Shown one piece after another: positions 9,973 to 18,278 of a stretch of DNA of 64,000 bases (positions within the stretch are counted from its first letter, which is position 1; the number at the start of each line of letters is the position of its first letter). The position numbers and the translations under genes were made by a program. The notes under the pieces are model-generated. The model was not told where the DNA came from. It did no database searches and was given only the letters and a program-made list of their open reading frames with translations. The stretch comes from Croceibacterium_B sp963783195. Its GTDB lineage: Bacteria; Pseudomonadota; Alphaproteobacteria; Sphingomonadales; Sphingomonadaceae. The stretch is taken from positions 186,001 to 250,000 of the forward strand of contig CAWAMV010000003.1 in the NCBI GenBank assembly GCA_963783195.1. The letters are read 5' to 3'.

Positions 9973-11077
9973 CGACCCGGCGCTCGCCGCCGAGCGCCTG
10001 CGCCTGCGCCGCTCCTGCCGGCACCTCGCTGGCGCCGGCCCGGCGCAACCGGCCACGGAATACGAGGCCGTCGCCCACTGGCTGCGCGAGCACGATCCTG
10101 AACCCGACGTCTATGGCAGCGGTGCGCTGATCGAGGACTTCGAGAGCGAAGTCGCCGCGCTGTTCGGCAAGCCCGCCGCGCGCTTCATGCCGACCGGCTG
10201 CATGGCGCAGCCCATCGCCCTGCGCGTCTGGAGCGAGCGCGCGGGCAACCCGCACACCGCGTTCCACGCCACCTCGCACCTCGAACTGCACGAGGAGCAC
10301 GGCTACCGCGAGCTACACGGCCTCAGCGCCTGCCTGCTCGGCGATCCCGACCGCCCGACGGCCGCGTCCGACCTCGCGGCGCTGCTCGAGGGCCCGGCGT
10401 GCGAGACCGGCCTTGCCAGCCTGCTGGTGGAACTTCCGGCCCGCGAGATCGGCGGCCAGTTGCCGGAGTGGGACGATCTCGTGGCGCTGAGCGACCTTGC
10501 CCGCGCAAACGCCATCCGGCTGCACCTCGACGGGGCGCGCGTCTGGCAGGCCGCGCCTGCCTTTGACCGCACGCTGGCGGAAATCGGCGCGCTGTTCGAT
10601 TCGATCTACGTCTCGTTCTACAAGGACGTCGGCGCGTTGCCCGGCGCCATGTTGATCGGTCCGGAGGATTTCATCGCCGAGGCGGCTATCTGGCAACGGC
10701 GGCAGGGCGGCACGCTGTTCACCCAGATGGCCAACGTGGTGTCGGCCCGGATGCGGCTGGCCGATTGCCTCGAACGGATGCCGCGCCTGGTGGAACGGGC
10801 GAAGGAAGTCGCCGCGCTGTTCGCCGCCCATCCGCGCGCCGGAATCCTGCCCGACCCGCCGCAGACGAGCATGTTCCACCTGGTGCTGGAAGGTGATGTC
10901 GAGGACTTGCTCGCCGCCCGCGACCGGGTGGCGCGCGAAACGGGCATCTGGCTGTTCGGCAATCTCAAGCCGGTGGATGGACGGAACGCTGCGAAGACCG
11001 AACTGTCGATGGGCGCCGCAAGCCTGGATCTGGGCGAAGCGGAAATCGAAGCGGCTATCTGGCTGCTGCTCGGTTGA
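9965..11077 (+). CDS. Low-specificity threonine aldolase-like PLP enzyme
   Basis: A 370-residue fold-type I PLP enzyme of the beta-eliminating lyase/threonine aldolase family, which cleaves L-threonine or related beta-hydroxy amino acids to glycine and an aldehyde. Visible features are VYGSGALIEDFESEVAALFGK, the cofactor-binding HLDGARVW (Asp189) and the Schiff-base Lys220 in SFYKDVGALPGAML. The SFYKDVG context differs from the SLSKGLG-type of many bacterial threonine aldolases, so the substrate could differ. The ATG at 9965 overlaps the repaired ATP12 stop. The gene ends 1 nt before the convergent quinone reductase gene. Confidence 0.85.
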   Translation: MADDPALAAERLRLRRSCRHLAGAGPAQPATEYEAVAHWLREHDPEPDVYGSGALIEDFESEVAALFGKPAARFMPTGCMAQPIALRVWSERAGNPHTAFHATSHLELHEEHGYRELHGLSACLLGDPDRPTAASDLAALLEGPACETGLASLLVELPAREIGGQLPEWDDLVALSDLARANAIRLHLDGARVWQAAPAFDRTLAEIGALFDSIYVSFYKDVGALPGAMLIGPEDFIAEAAIWQRRQGGTLFTQMANVVSARMRLADCLERMPRLVERAKEVAALFAAHPRAGILPDPPQTSMFHLVLEGDVEDLLAARDRVARETGIWLFGNLKPVDGRNAAKTELSMGAASLDLGEAEIEAAIWLLLG

Positions 11078-11659
11078 CTACGCGGCGGCAGCGCCAAGCT
11101 CCTTCATCCTGTCCAGCGCAGCCTCCCTGCTCTTCTCACTCTCGACGGTGCCGAAAATTTCGTGTTCGACCGGTTTGAAGCCGACGAAGCGAAGCACGTT
11201 GCGCTCGAGACTCTTGAGGCTGTGTGCCCCGTAGGCGAGGCGATAGAACAAGGCGGGCATTCCCATTGTCACGACGATCCGCGCGGAACGGCCCTTGAGC
11301 AATTTCTTCGGCAGTTTCTTGTCCTGATATTCGAGCGCGAAGCCGGGCCGCATCACCTGTTCGAGCAGACCCTTCAGCAGCGCCGGCACATCGCCGAGCC
11401 AGAGCGGATAGATGATGACGAGATGCTCGCACCAGGCGAGGTCGGCCTGCACGGCGGCGATTGCAGGAGGAGGCTGGCTTTCCAGCCAGTTCGACGGCTT
11501 GCGCAGCAAGGGAAAGTCGAACTCGCCGAGGACAAGTGTCTTCACCTGGTGACCGGCCGACCGCGCTGCCTCGGCATAGTTCGCGGCCAGGGAATGCACG
11601 AAATGCGTCGGATCGGGATCCGGGTGTGCGTCGAGAACAAGAATTCGCCGGTGGGGCAT
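11078..11659 (-). CDS. NAD(P)H:quinone oxidoreductase, flavodoxin-like fold
   Basis: A 193-residue protein of the NQO1/MdaB-like family that reduces quinones with NAD(P)H using FAD or FMN. The N-terminal ILVLDAHPDPDPTHFVHSLA is the flavin phosphate-binding region, and HLVIIYPLWLGDVPALLKG is the characteristic WxG-type segment. Length is typical. It stands alone on the minus strand, convergent with the threonine aldolase gene. The 76 nt to the next gene upstream should hold its promoter. Confidence 0.88.
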   Translation of the reverse strand: MPHRRILVLDAHPDPDPTHFVHSLAANYAEAARSAGHQVKTLVLGEFDFPLLRKPSNWLESQPPPAIAAVQADLAWCEHLVIIYPLWLGDVPALLKGLLEQVMRPGFALEYQDKKLPKKLLKGRSARIVVTMGMPALFYRLAYGAHSLKSLERNVLRFVGFKPVEHEIFGTVESEKSREAALDRMKELGAAAA

Positions 11660-11735
11660 TGCGAGTCTCCGCTGAGATCGCCGCTCCTACCCTTGCCTGA
11701 ACATCAAGACATTGACGCAACGCAAGCCGCGGCGG

Positions 11736-12323
11736 TTAGCCGACCCACTCAGCCACTTCGTCGGCGACCCGGTTGGCCGCCTGGTTCAGCGCGGCGCCGA
11801 CCGCGCCGGCCTCGGGCGCGACGCCGGGGACGGAGGCTTCGAAGCGACGGGTCGTCACCTTGCCTTCGGCGTTGACCAGCACGGCGTCGAAGCGGACCAC
11901 GGCGGTGCTCGTCGCGGCGTCGTATTCCATCGCGCTGAGTGTGCCCGAAAGCTTGCTGGCGGCGGCAAATTCGAAATCCGTGCCACTGACCAGCAGGCGG
12001 TTGCCCTTGGCCCGCACGGTATCGGCCAGAAGGCGCTGGAACAGGCGGGCGGGCTTCTCCACCCACTCGGCGTCCTTGAGATAGGCGAGCGAGCTGTCGC
12101 CCGTGGTCACCGGCACGCGGGTGACGTTCAGCTTCTGCGGGGCCTGCAGGTCGAGGATCGCCAGCCCGGTCTCGGCCGTGCCGCTCGAGCCCGTTCCCGC
12201 CGCCGCCTGGCGCGCTGGCGTGAGGTTGAGCAGGCTGTCGGGCGGATCCTTGCCGAAGCTGACGCAGCCGGACAGCACGAGTGCCGCGAGGAGCGGCAGG
12301 GCGAGGCGGAAGTGACGGGTCAT
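11736..12323 (-). CDS. ABC-transport auxiliary lipoprotein (PqiC/LptE-like family)
   Basis: A 195-residue lipoprotein. The signal sequence MTRHFRLALPLLAALVLSGC ends in a clear lipobox (LSGC), so the mature protein is lipidated at Cys20. The rest fits the ABC-type transport auxiliary lipoprotein family, which replaces MlaC or MlaA-type partners in many alphaproteobacterial MCE systems. I chose the ATG at 12323 because GAGG lies 6 nt upstream; an earlier ATG at 12335 overlaps the mlaD stop (ATGA). It is the last gene of mlaE-mlaF-mlaD-lipoprotein. Confidence 0.85.
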   Translation of the reverse strand: MTRHFRLALPLLAALVLSGCVSFGKDPPDSLLNLTPARQAAAGTGSSGTAETGLAILDLQAPQKLNVTRVPVTTGDSSLAYLKDAEWVEKPARLFQRLLADTVRAKGNRLLVSGTDFEFAAASKLSGTLSAMEYDAATSTAVVRFDAVLVNAEGKVTTRRFEASVPGVAPEAGAVGAALNQAANRVADEVAEWVG

Positions 12324-12331
12324 GGAACGCC

Positions 12332-13270
12332 TCATGGTTCGTAATCCGGGAGCTTCTGGCCGCCGATCAGGCCGCCGGCTCCGCCGGCTTCGATCGATTC
12401 GGTGGCCTGGCGCAAGGCCTGAGTGGTCTTGCGCAGGTCGCGCAGGGCGGCCTCGGCCGCGGGCAGCGTGCTTTCCGACACCTGGCGGGCGGCCGGGCGC
12501 ACGTCCTGCATGGTGTCGCGCACCGCTTCCGCCGCTTCGCGCGCCGCGGCGAGAGTCTTGCGCAGGTCGGCCATCAGCGGCTTGCCGTCCTCGTCGAGCA
12601 GCTCGTTGGTCGTGCCCAACGTCTGCTCGAAGGCGGCCAGCGTGCCCTGCGCCTGGACGAGCGTGGCATCGAGATCCGTGAGCACGGCTTCGATGCGCGG
12701 CGAGGCATCGGCGAGGTTGCCGGTCAGCCGCTCCGTGTTGTTCAGGATCCCCTCGATCGAGCGCCGGTTGTTCGGGCTGAGGAAATCGGTCAGGCGCGCG
12801 GTGAGTTGTGTCAGGTTCTCCAGCAGCTGTGGCGCGCCTGCGAGGATAGCACCCAGGCCGCCGGCCTTGGGCGGGATTTCCGGCACGCCATCGCGCCCGG
12901 GCGCGGTAATCGGCGGCTGGCCGGCGCGTGCGCCGTCGAGCTGGATGGTCGAAAGGCCGGTGAAGCTGCCCTGCACCGTGGCCGTGGTGCCCTGCAGGAT
13001 CGGCACGCCCTCCTTTACCGAGATGCGGACCTGCACGAACTGCGGGTCCTTCTCCCACAGGTTCATATCCTCGACCTTGCCCACCGGAACGCCGGCGAAG
13101 CTGACCTGGCTGCCACCGGCGAGACCATCGACCGATTGCGGGAAGAAGATGTCGTACTGCTTGCGGTCGGAGGTTCCGACCCCGGCGATCCAGACGATGA
13201 ACACCGCCAGCGCCGCCAGCAGAACGAGGGTGACGGCCCCGACCCAGACATAGTTCGCGCGGGTTTCCAT
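12332..13270 (-). CDS. mlaD: MCE-domain periplasmic protein MlaD
   Basis: A 312-residue protein with an N-terminal membrane anchor (about 8-30, VWVGAVTLVLLAALAVFIVWIAG). One MCE domain follows (about 38-120, YDIFFPQSVDGLAGGSQVSF and GVPVGKVE). A long helical C-terminal region (about 140-300) is rich in heptad-like Leu/Ala. MCE proteins form hexameric lipid channels attached to the MlaE-MlaF transporter. The long helix-rich tail could form a periplasmic needle, as in PqiB or LetB-like proteins. The gene sits between mlaF and the lipoprotein gene. Confidence 0.9.
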   Translation of the reverse strand: METRANYVWVGAVTLVLLAALAVFIVWIAGVGTSDRKQYDIFFPQSVDGLAGGSQVSFAGVPVGKVEDMNLWEKDPQFVQVRISVKEGVPILQGTTATVQGSFTGLSTIQLDGARAGQPPITAPGRDGVPEIPPKAGGLGAILAGAPQLLENLTQLTARLTDFLSPNNRRSIEGILNNTERLTGNLADASPRIEAVLTDLDATLVQAQGTLAAFEQTLGTTNELLDEDGKPLMADLRKTLAAAREAAEAVRDTMQDVRPAARQVSESTLPAAEAALRDLRKTTQALRQATESIEAGGAGGLIGGQKLPDYEP

Positions 13271-13279
13271 GTGCCTGCC

Positions 13280-14137
13280 CTATGCCTGCCCCATGTCCGT
13301 CTTGTCCATTGACTTTGCGCGCTGCTCGCTCGCCTGGGCGGCGCGCCCGCGCGGACCGTTGAAGTATTCCTGGATCCAGGGATGGTCCATTTTCATCAGC
13401 TCCGGGATGGTGTCCACGGCGATTACCTGGTGGTCCGCCAGCACCGCGACCCGGTCGCAGATCGAATAGAGCGTATCGAGGTCGTGGGTGATGAGGAACA
13501 CGGTCAGGCCCAGCGTGTCGGCCAGTTCGCGAGTGAGTTCGTCGAACCGCGCGGCACCGATCGGATCGAGGCCGGCGGTGGGTTCGTCAAGGAACAGCAA
13601 TTCCGGATCGAGCGCCAGCGCGCGGGCGAGGCCGGCGCGTTTCCTCATGCCGCCCGAAAGTTCGGACGGGTATTTCGCGGTCGCATCTTCGGGAAGGCCT
13701 GACAGCACCACCTTGTAGCGCGCGATCTCGTGTTTAAGTTCCGGGTCGAGCTCGGGATAGAACTGCTTGAGCGGCACCTCGACGTTCTCGCCCACCGTCA
13801 GGGTGGAGAACAGCGCGCCGCCCTGGAACAGCACGCCCCAGCGATTGCGCACGCCGATCGTCTCGTCCGGATCGGCCGCGGTGATGTCGTGGCCGAAAAC
13901 CTCGATCGTGCCCTCGTCGGGGATCTGCAGGCCGATGACCGAGCGCATGAGAACCGACTTGCCGGTGCCCGAACCGCCGACGACCCCGAGGATTTCGCCC
14001 TTGCGAACCTTCAGATCGAGCCCTTCGTGGACGACCTGGTCGCCGAAGCTGTTCCTCAGCCCCTGGATCACGATCGGATATTCGCCCTCGAAGTGCTCGA
14101 TGTCCGGCACCGCCTCGCTCGTGGTGACTTCGCTCAT
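13280..14137 (-). CDS. mlaF: MlaF-type ABC transporter ATPase
   Basis: A 285-residue ATPase that powers the MlaE permease. The Walker A GVVGGSGTGKSVLMR, Q-loop VLFQGGALFSTLTV, signature ELSGGMRKRAGLARAL, Walker B ELLFLDEPTAGLDPI and switch His in FLITHDLDTL are all intact. The LSGGMRKRAGLARA form of the signature is characteristic of the Mla/MCE subfamily. The start overlaps the mlaE stop by 4 nt (ATGA), indicating coupled translation. The C-terminus carries an extra 20-residue polar tail. Confidence 0.95.
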   Translation of the reverse strand: MSEVTTSEAVPDIEHFEGEYPIVIQGLRNSFGDQVVHEGLDLKVRKGEILGVVGGSGTGKSVLMRSVIGLQIPDEGTIEVFGHDITAADPDETIGVRNRWGVLFQGGALFSTLTVGENVEVPLKQFYPELDPELKHEIARYKVVLSGLPEDATAKYPSELSGGMRKRAGLARALALDPELLFLDEPTAGLDPIGAARFDELTRELADTLGLTVFLITHDLDTLYSICDRVAVLADHQVIAVDTIPELMKMDHPWIQEYFNGPRGRAAQASEQRAKSMDKTDMGQA

Positions 14138-15243
14138 GCCCAGCCCACCTCGGTAAAGAACACCGCGAAGAAGGCGTCGAGCACGATGACCATGAAGATC
14201 GCCTGGACCACCGCCTTGGTCGTGCGCTTGCCGACCTCCTCCGAATTGCCCTTCACCTGCATGCCCTGGAAACAGCCGGTCAGCGCCACGATCAGGCCGA
14301 ACACGGGCGCCTTCACCAGGCCGACCCAGACATCGTAGAGCGGCACGACTTCCTGGATCCGCTGGATGAAGGTCACGAACGGAATGTCGAGGGTCAGCAT
14401 CGAGATGAAGGCGCCGCCGATGATGCCGATCACCGAAGAGAAGAACCCGAGCAACGGCATCATCACGACCAGCGCCAGCACGCGCGGGATGATCAGCGCC
14501 TCGGCCGGGCTGACGCCGATCGTGCGCATGGCGTCGATCTCTTCGGTCAGCTTCATCGTGCCGAGCTGGGCGGCAAAGGCGCTGCCCGAGCGGCCGGCGA
14601 TCATGATCGAGGTCATCAGCACGCCCAGCTCGCGCAGGGTCAGGCGGCCGGTCAGGTTGATCGTATAGATTTCCGCGCCGAACTGCTTGAGCTGCGCCGC
14701 CCCCTGCTGGGCGACGACGATGCCGATGAGGAAGCTCATCAGCCCGATGATCGGCAGACTGGTAACACCGACCTGTTCGAGCTGGCGGGTGAAGGCCTTC
14801 ATGCGAAAGCGCGACGGATGCAGGATGATGCCCAGCATCGTTACGATGATCTGCCCGCCGAAACCGACCATGTCGCGCAGCCCGTGGCCGAACTCGAAGA
14901 CCAGCTCGCCCATTCGTTCGGGCACGCGCAGCGCCAGGCGGTGGCGCGGCGGCTCGATGTCGGCGCTGCTCTCGGCCTCCTCGACCGCCTTCAGCAGGCG
15001 TTCGGCCTTCGTGCTTTTTCCCACGATCCCGGCGCCGCTTTCGCGCGCGAAACGCAGCACCGTCCACGCGCCGACGGTATCGATCTCCTCGGTCCCGGCG
15101 AGATCGATCTCCGCCACGTCGCCGGAAAACTCGCGCAGCTTGTGGTCGAGCGGACCGATCGACGAGACGAGCAGCGGCCCTTGCAGCACCATGCGGCTGC
15201 GGCCCTCCCCGTCCTCGATGCTGTAGTCCGCCCAGTCGCGCAT
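14134..15243 (-). CDS. mlaE: MlaE-type permease with N-terminal STAS-like domain
   Basis: A 369-residue permease. An N-terminal soluble region of about 100 residues resembles a STAS domain (EIDLAGTEEIDTVGAWTVLR), equivalent to MlaB fused to the permease. A five- or six-helix MlaE domain follows, with the conserved ELGVLMTSIMIAGRSGSAF and EEIDAMRTIGVSP segments. In the Mla pathway this protein moves phospholipid between the inner membrane and MlaD. It is the first gene of its operon and is divergent from valS across 117 nt that contain a 12-bp tandem repeat. Confidence 0.93.
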   Translation of the reverse strand: MRDWADYSIEDGEGRSRMVLQGPLLVSSIGPLDHKLREFSGDVAEIDLAGTEEIDTVGAWTVLRFARESGAGIVGKSTKAERLLKAVEEAESSADIEPPRHRLALRVPERMGELVFEFGHGLRDMVGFGGQIIVTMLGIILHPSRFRMKAFTRQLEQVGVTSLPIIGLMSFLIGIVVAQQGAAQLKQFGAEIYTINLTGRLTLRELGVLMTSIMIAGRSGSAFAAQLGTMKLTEEIDAMRTIGVSPAEALIIPRVLALVVMMPLLGFFSSVIGIIGGAFISMLTLDIPFVTFIQRIQEVVPLYDVWVGLVKAPVFGLIVALTGCFQGMQVKGNSEEVGKRTTKAVVQAIFMVIVLDAFFAVFFTEVGWA

Positions 15244-15273
15244 ATTGGCCTGCTATGCGGGCAAATTGACGTT

Positions 15274-15321
15274 GCGGCAACCGGCGCGGCAACCGGGGCG
15301 GCAACCGGGGCGGCAACTCGC
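15274..15321. repeat. Four-copy 12-bp tandem repeat in the mlaE/valS intergenic region
   Basis: Four 12-bp units of the form GCGGCAACCGGG lie head to tail (15274-15285, 15286-15297, 15298-15309, 15310-15321). The first differs by one base at its end and the last differs over its final five. The array occupies the divergent promoter region, ending 39 nt before the valS ATG. Copy number in such arrays can vary between strains. Confidence 0.85.
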
Positions 15322-15360
15322 TTGCACCGGGTCGGCGCCGCTGGCAAAGGCGCGAGGCCT

Positions 15361-18018
15361 ATGACCACCCAGCTCGACAAGACATTCGATCCCACCGCCA
15401 TCGAGGCGAAATGGTACCGCCACTGGGAGGATAGCGGGCTGTTCCGGCCCGAGCGGCCGGACGCCCAGCCCTTCACGCTGGTCAACCCGCCGCCCAACGT
15501 TACCGGTTCGCTGCATATCGGCCATGCCCTCGACAACACTCTGCAGGACATTGTGATCCGCTACGAGCGGCTGCGCGGCAAGGATGCGCTGTGGGTCGTG
15601 GGCACCGACCATGCCGGCATCGCCACGCAGATGGTCGTCGAACGCCAGCTGGAAGAGCGGCAGGACAAGCGCACGAACTACACCCGCGAGCAGTTCGTCG
15701 AAAAGGTGTGGGACTGGAAGGCGGAAAGCGGCGGGCAGATCACCCGCCAGCTCAGGCGCCTCGGCTGCTCGATGGACTGGAGCCGCGAGCAGTTCACGAT
15801 GGACCCGCACTTCACCCGCGCCGTGGTGAAGGTCTTCGTCGACCTCTACAAGGACGGGCTGATCTACCGCGACAAGCGGCTGGTCAACTGGGACCCAAGG
15901 CTCAAGACCGCGATCAGCGATCTCGAGGTCGAGACGCGCGAGGTGCAGGGCAAGTTCTGGCACCTCAAGTATCCTTTAGCTTCGGGCGACGGGCACGTTC
16001 TGGTCGCTACGACGCGCCCCGAAACTATGCTCGCCGACATGGCCGTGGCCGTGCACCCCACCGACGAACGTTACGCCGCGCTGGTGGCAAGTGGAGCCAG
16101 GGTGAGGCTGCCGATCACCGGGCGCGAGATCCCCATAGTGGCCGACGAGCACGCCGATCCGGAACTGGGCAGCGGCGCGGTGAAGATCACCCCGGGGCAC
16201 GACTTCAACGACTTCGAGGTCGGCAAGCGTGCCGGCATCGCCCCTGCCGACATGCTCAACATGCTCGATGCCGAGGCGCGCGTGCAGCAGGTCGCCGACG
16301 GGCTGATTCCCGACGTCCTGGTCGGGCTCGACCGCTTCGAGGCGCGCGACCGCGTGGTCGAGATGCTCGCCGCTCAGGGCCTGCTGGAAGAGGTCGAGGA
16401 CCGGGTCATCCAGACCCCGTTCGGCGACCGCGGCGGCGTGGTGATCGAGCCCTGGCTGACCGACCAGTGGTACGTCGATGCCGAAAGGCTGGCGCAGGCG
16501 CCGATCGAGGCGGTCCGCGACGGCCGGATCGAGATCGTCCCGAAGAGCTGGGAAAAGACCTTCTTCAACTGGATGGAGAACATCCAGCCGTGGTGCGTTT
16601 CCCGCCAGCTCTGGTGGGGGCACCGGATCCCGGCATGGTACGCCGAAGACGGACAGGTATTTGTCGCCGAGACCGGGGAAGAGGCGCAGGCCCTCGCCGG
16701 CGAAGGCGTGGCCCTGTCCCGCGACGAGGACGTGCTCGATACCTGGTTCTCCAGCGCCCTGTGGCCATTCGCCACCCTCGGCTGGCCGGACGATACCGAG
16801 CTGATGCGGCGTCATTATCCCAACGACCTGCTCATCTCCGGCTTCGACATTCTGTTCTTCTGGGATGCGCGCATGGCGATGCAGGGCATGCATTTCCTGA
16901 AGGATGCGCCGTGGAAGCGGCTCTATCTCCACGGCCTCGTCCGCGCGCCGGATGGGCAGAAGATGTCGAAGTCGAAGGGCAACGTGGTCGATCCGCTCGG
17001 CCTGATCGACCGCTTCGGGGCCGACGCGCTGCGGTTCTTCATGGCGGCGATGGAAAGCCAGGGCCGCGACATCAAGATGGATGAGAGCCGGGTCGAGGGC
17101 TATCGCAACTTCGCCACCAAGCTGTGGAACGCCACGCGCTTCTGCCAGGCGAACGGCATCGGGGCGAGCGAGACGCTGGCCGCACCCGCCGCCACGCAAG
17201 CGGTCAACAAGTGGATCGTCGGCGAAGTCATCGCCACTCTCGGCGAACTCGACAAGGCGATGGCCGACCTGCGCTTCGACGCCGCGGCGAATGCCATCTA
17301 CCACTTCGCGTGGGACACCTTCTGCGACTGGTATCTCGAACTCATCAAGCCTGTCTCGACCGGTAGCGAGAGAGGCCAGATCGACGACGAGACGAAGGCC
17401 GTCGCCGGCTGGGTGCTCGATCAGATCCTCGTCATGCTGCACCCCTTCATGCCCTTCGTCACTGAAGAGCTGTGGCACTCGCAAGGATCGCGCCCCTACG
17501 ACCTGATCGTGGCGAAATGGCCCGCGCCGCAGGCCGTTGCCGACCCCGCCGCCAAGGCCGAGGTTGAATGGCTGATCCGGCTGGTGCGAGACATCCGCGC
17601 CGGCCGCGCCGAACTCAACGTGCCGCCGGGCGAGCGCCTGACCGGCTTCATCGAGGAAGAGCACGCCCCCACGGCCGAACTGCTCAAGGCCAATAACGAG
17701 GCGCTGAAGCGCCTCGCCCGTGTCGGCTGGGCACCGGCCTACGGGCCCCGCCCGGGCCCCGCGCTGCGCGTGGCGGCAGGCGAGCGCGAGCTGGTCATCC
17801 CGCTCGACGGCGTGATCGACATCGAGGCGGAGCAGGCGAGGCTCGCCAAGGCGCTCGACGCGGCGCGCAAGGAAATGGGTTCGCTCGAAGCGCGGCTCGC
17901 CAACCCGAACTTCGTCGAGCGGGCCAAGCCCGAGGCGGTCGAGAAAGCCCGCGCCGATCTCGAACACCACAAGGCGGAAGCCGCGCGGCTGGAGGCGGCG
18001 CTGGCGCGGCTGGGCTGA
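15361..18018 (+). CDS. valS: Valine--tRNA ligase
   Basis: An 885-residue class I aminoacyl-tRNA synthetase that charges tRNA(Val). The HIGH motif is at residues 52-55 (GSLHIGHALDN) and KMSKS is at about 534-538 (QKMSKSKGNVVDPLG). The editing (CP1) domain lies between them (VHPTDERYAAL and HDFNDFEVGK segments). The C-terminal 70 residues form the usual coiled coil (QARLAKALDAARKEMGSLEA). Start is ATG 15361. The upstream in-frame extension reads through the mlaE opposite strand and the tandem repeat and is rejected. It is monocistronic or leads to queE after a hairpin-rich gap. Confidence 0.98.
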   Translation: MTTQLDKTFDPTAIEAKWYRHWEDSGLFRPERPDAQPFTLVNPPPNVTGSLHIGHALDNTLQDIVIRYERLRGKDALWVVGTDHAGIATQMVVERQLEERQDKRTNYTREQFVEKVWDWKAESGGQITRQLRRLGCSMDWSREQFTMDPHFTRAVVKVFVDLYKDGLIYRDKRLVNWDPRLKTAISDLEVETREVQGKFWHLKYPLASGDGHVLVATTRPETMLADMAVAVHPTDERYAALVASGARVRLPITGREIPIVADEHADPELGSGAVKITPGHDFNDFEVGKRAGIAPADMLNMLDAEARVQQVADGLIPDVLVGLDRFEARDRVVEMLAAQGLLEEVEDRVIQTPFGDRGGVVIEPWLTDQWYVDAERLAQAPIEAVRDGRIEIVPKSWEKTFFNWMENIQPWCVSRQLWWGHRIPAWYAEDGQVFVAETGEEAQALAGEGVALSRDEDVLDTWFSSALWPFATLGWPDDTELMRRHYPNDLLISGFDILFFWDARMAMQGMHFLKDAPWKRLYLHGLVRAPDGQKMSKSKGNVVDPLGLIDRFGADALRFFMAAMESQGRDIKMDESRVEGYRNFATKLWNATRFCQANGIGASETLAAPAATQAVNKWIVGEVIATLGELDKAMADLRFDAAANAIYHFAWDTFCDWYLELIKPVSTGSERGQIDDETKAVAGWVLDQILVMLHPFMPFVTEELWHSQGSRPYDLIVAKWPAPQAVADPAAKAEVEWLIRLVRDIRAGRAELNVPPGERLTGFIEEEHAPTAELLKANNEALKRLARVGWAPAYGPRPGPALRVAAGERELVIPLDGVIDIEAEQARLAKALDAARKEMGSLEARLANPNFVERAKPEAVEKARADLEHHKAEAARLEAALARLG

Positions 18019-18034
18019 CGGTCCAGGTCCCCGA

Positions 18035-18116
18035 AACCCTGTACCTGTTTCAGGGTTCATCTCGCGGATCGAACCTTCGGGCGAGCGGCTCCGTGGATGC
18101 TGACCAGGTTCAGCAT
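18035..18116. repeat. REP-like cluster of palindromes between valS and queE
   Basis: Two stem-loops flank a GC-rich centre. AACCCTG/CAGGGTT (18035-18041 with 18051-18057) has a 9-nt loop, and ATGCTGA/TCAGCAT (18097-18103 with 18110-18116) has a 6-nt loop. The centre contains a third short pair, CTCGC/GCGAG. The arrangement resembles the short palindromic intergenic repeats common in sphingomonad genomes. It may act as a transcript end for valS. The 260-nt valS-queE gap holds nothing else I can recognise. Confidence 0.6.
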
Positions 18117-18278
18117 GACAAAGGAGGGCTGCGCGCCGCTTTCCTACAACCGGCGTTTCTGACACAGCGGCCGCATGTCGATTTCCACCGCATCGCCGAC
18201 CGCCCGCCAGGCAGATCGCGGCCAACGCGGTGCGTGGGCTTTGGTGTCGCTTTCATGTCACCTTTGGCCGGTGCGGGC

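Noticed and set aside
14818..15360. Upstream extension of ValS by about 180 residues
   Set aside because: It runs opposite mlaE and through the 12-bp tandem repeat; the ValS N-terminus is complete from ATG 15361.
15976..18225. Minus-strand long frame opposite valS
   Set aside because: Antisense shadow; the plus strand encodes full-length ValS with HIGH and KMSKS.
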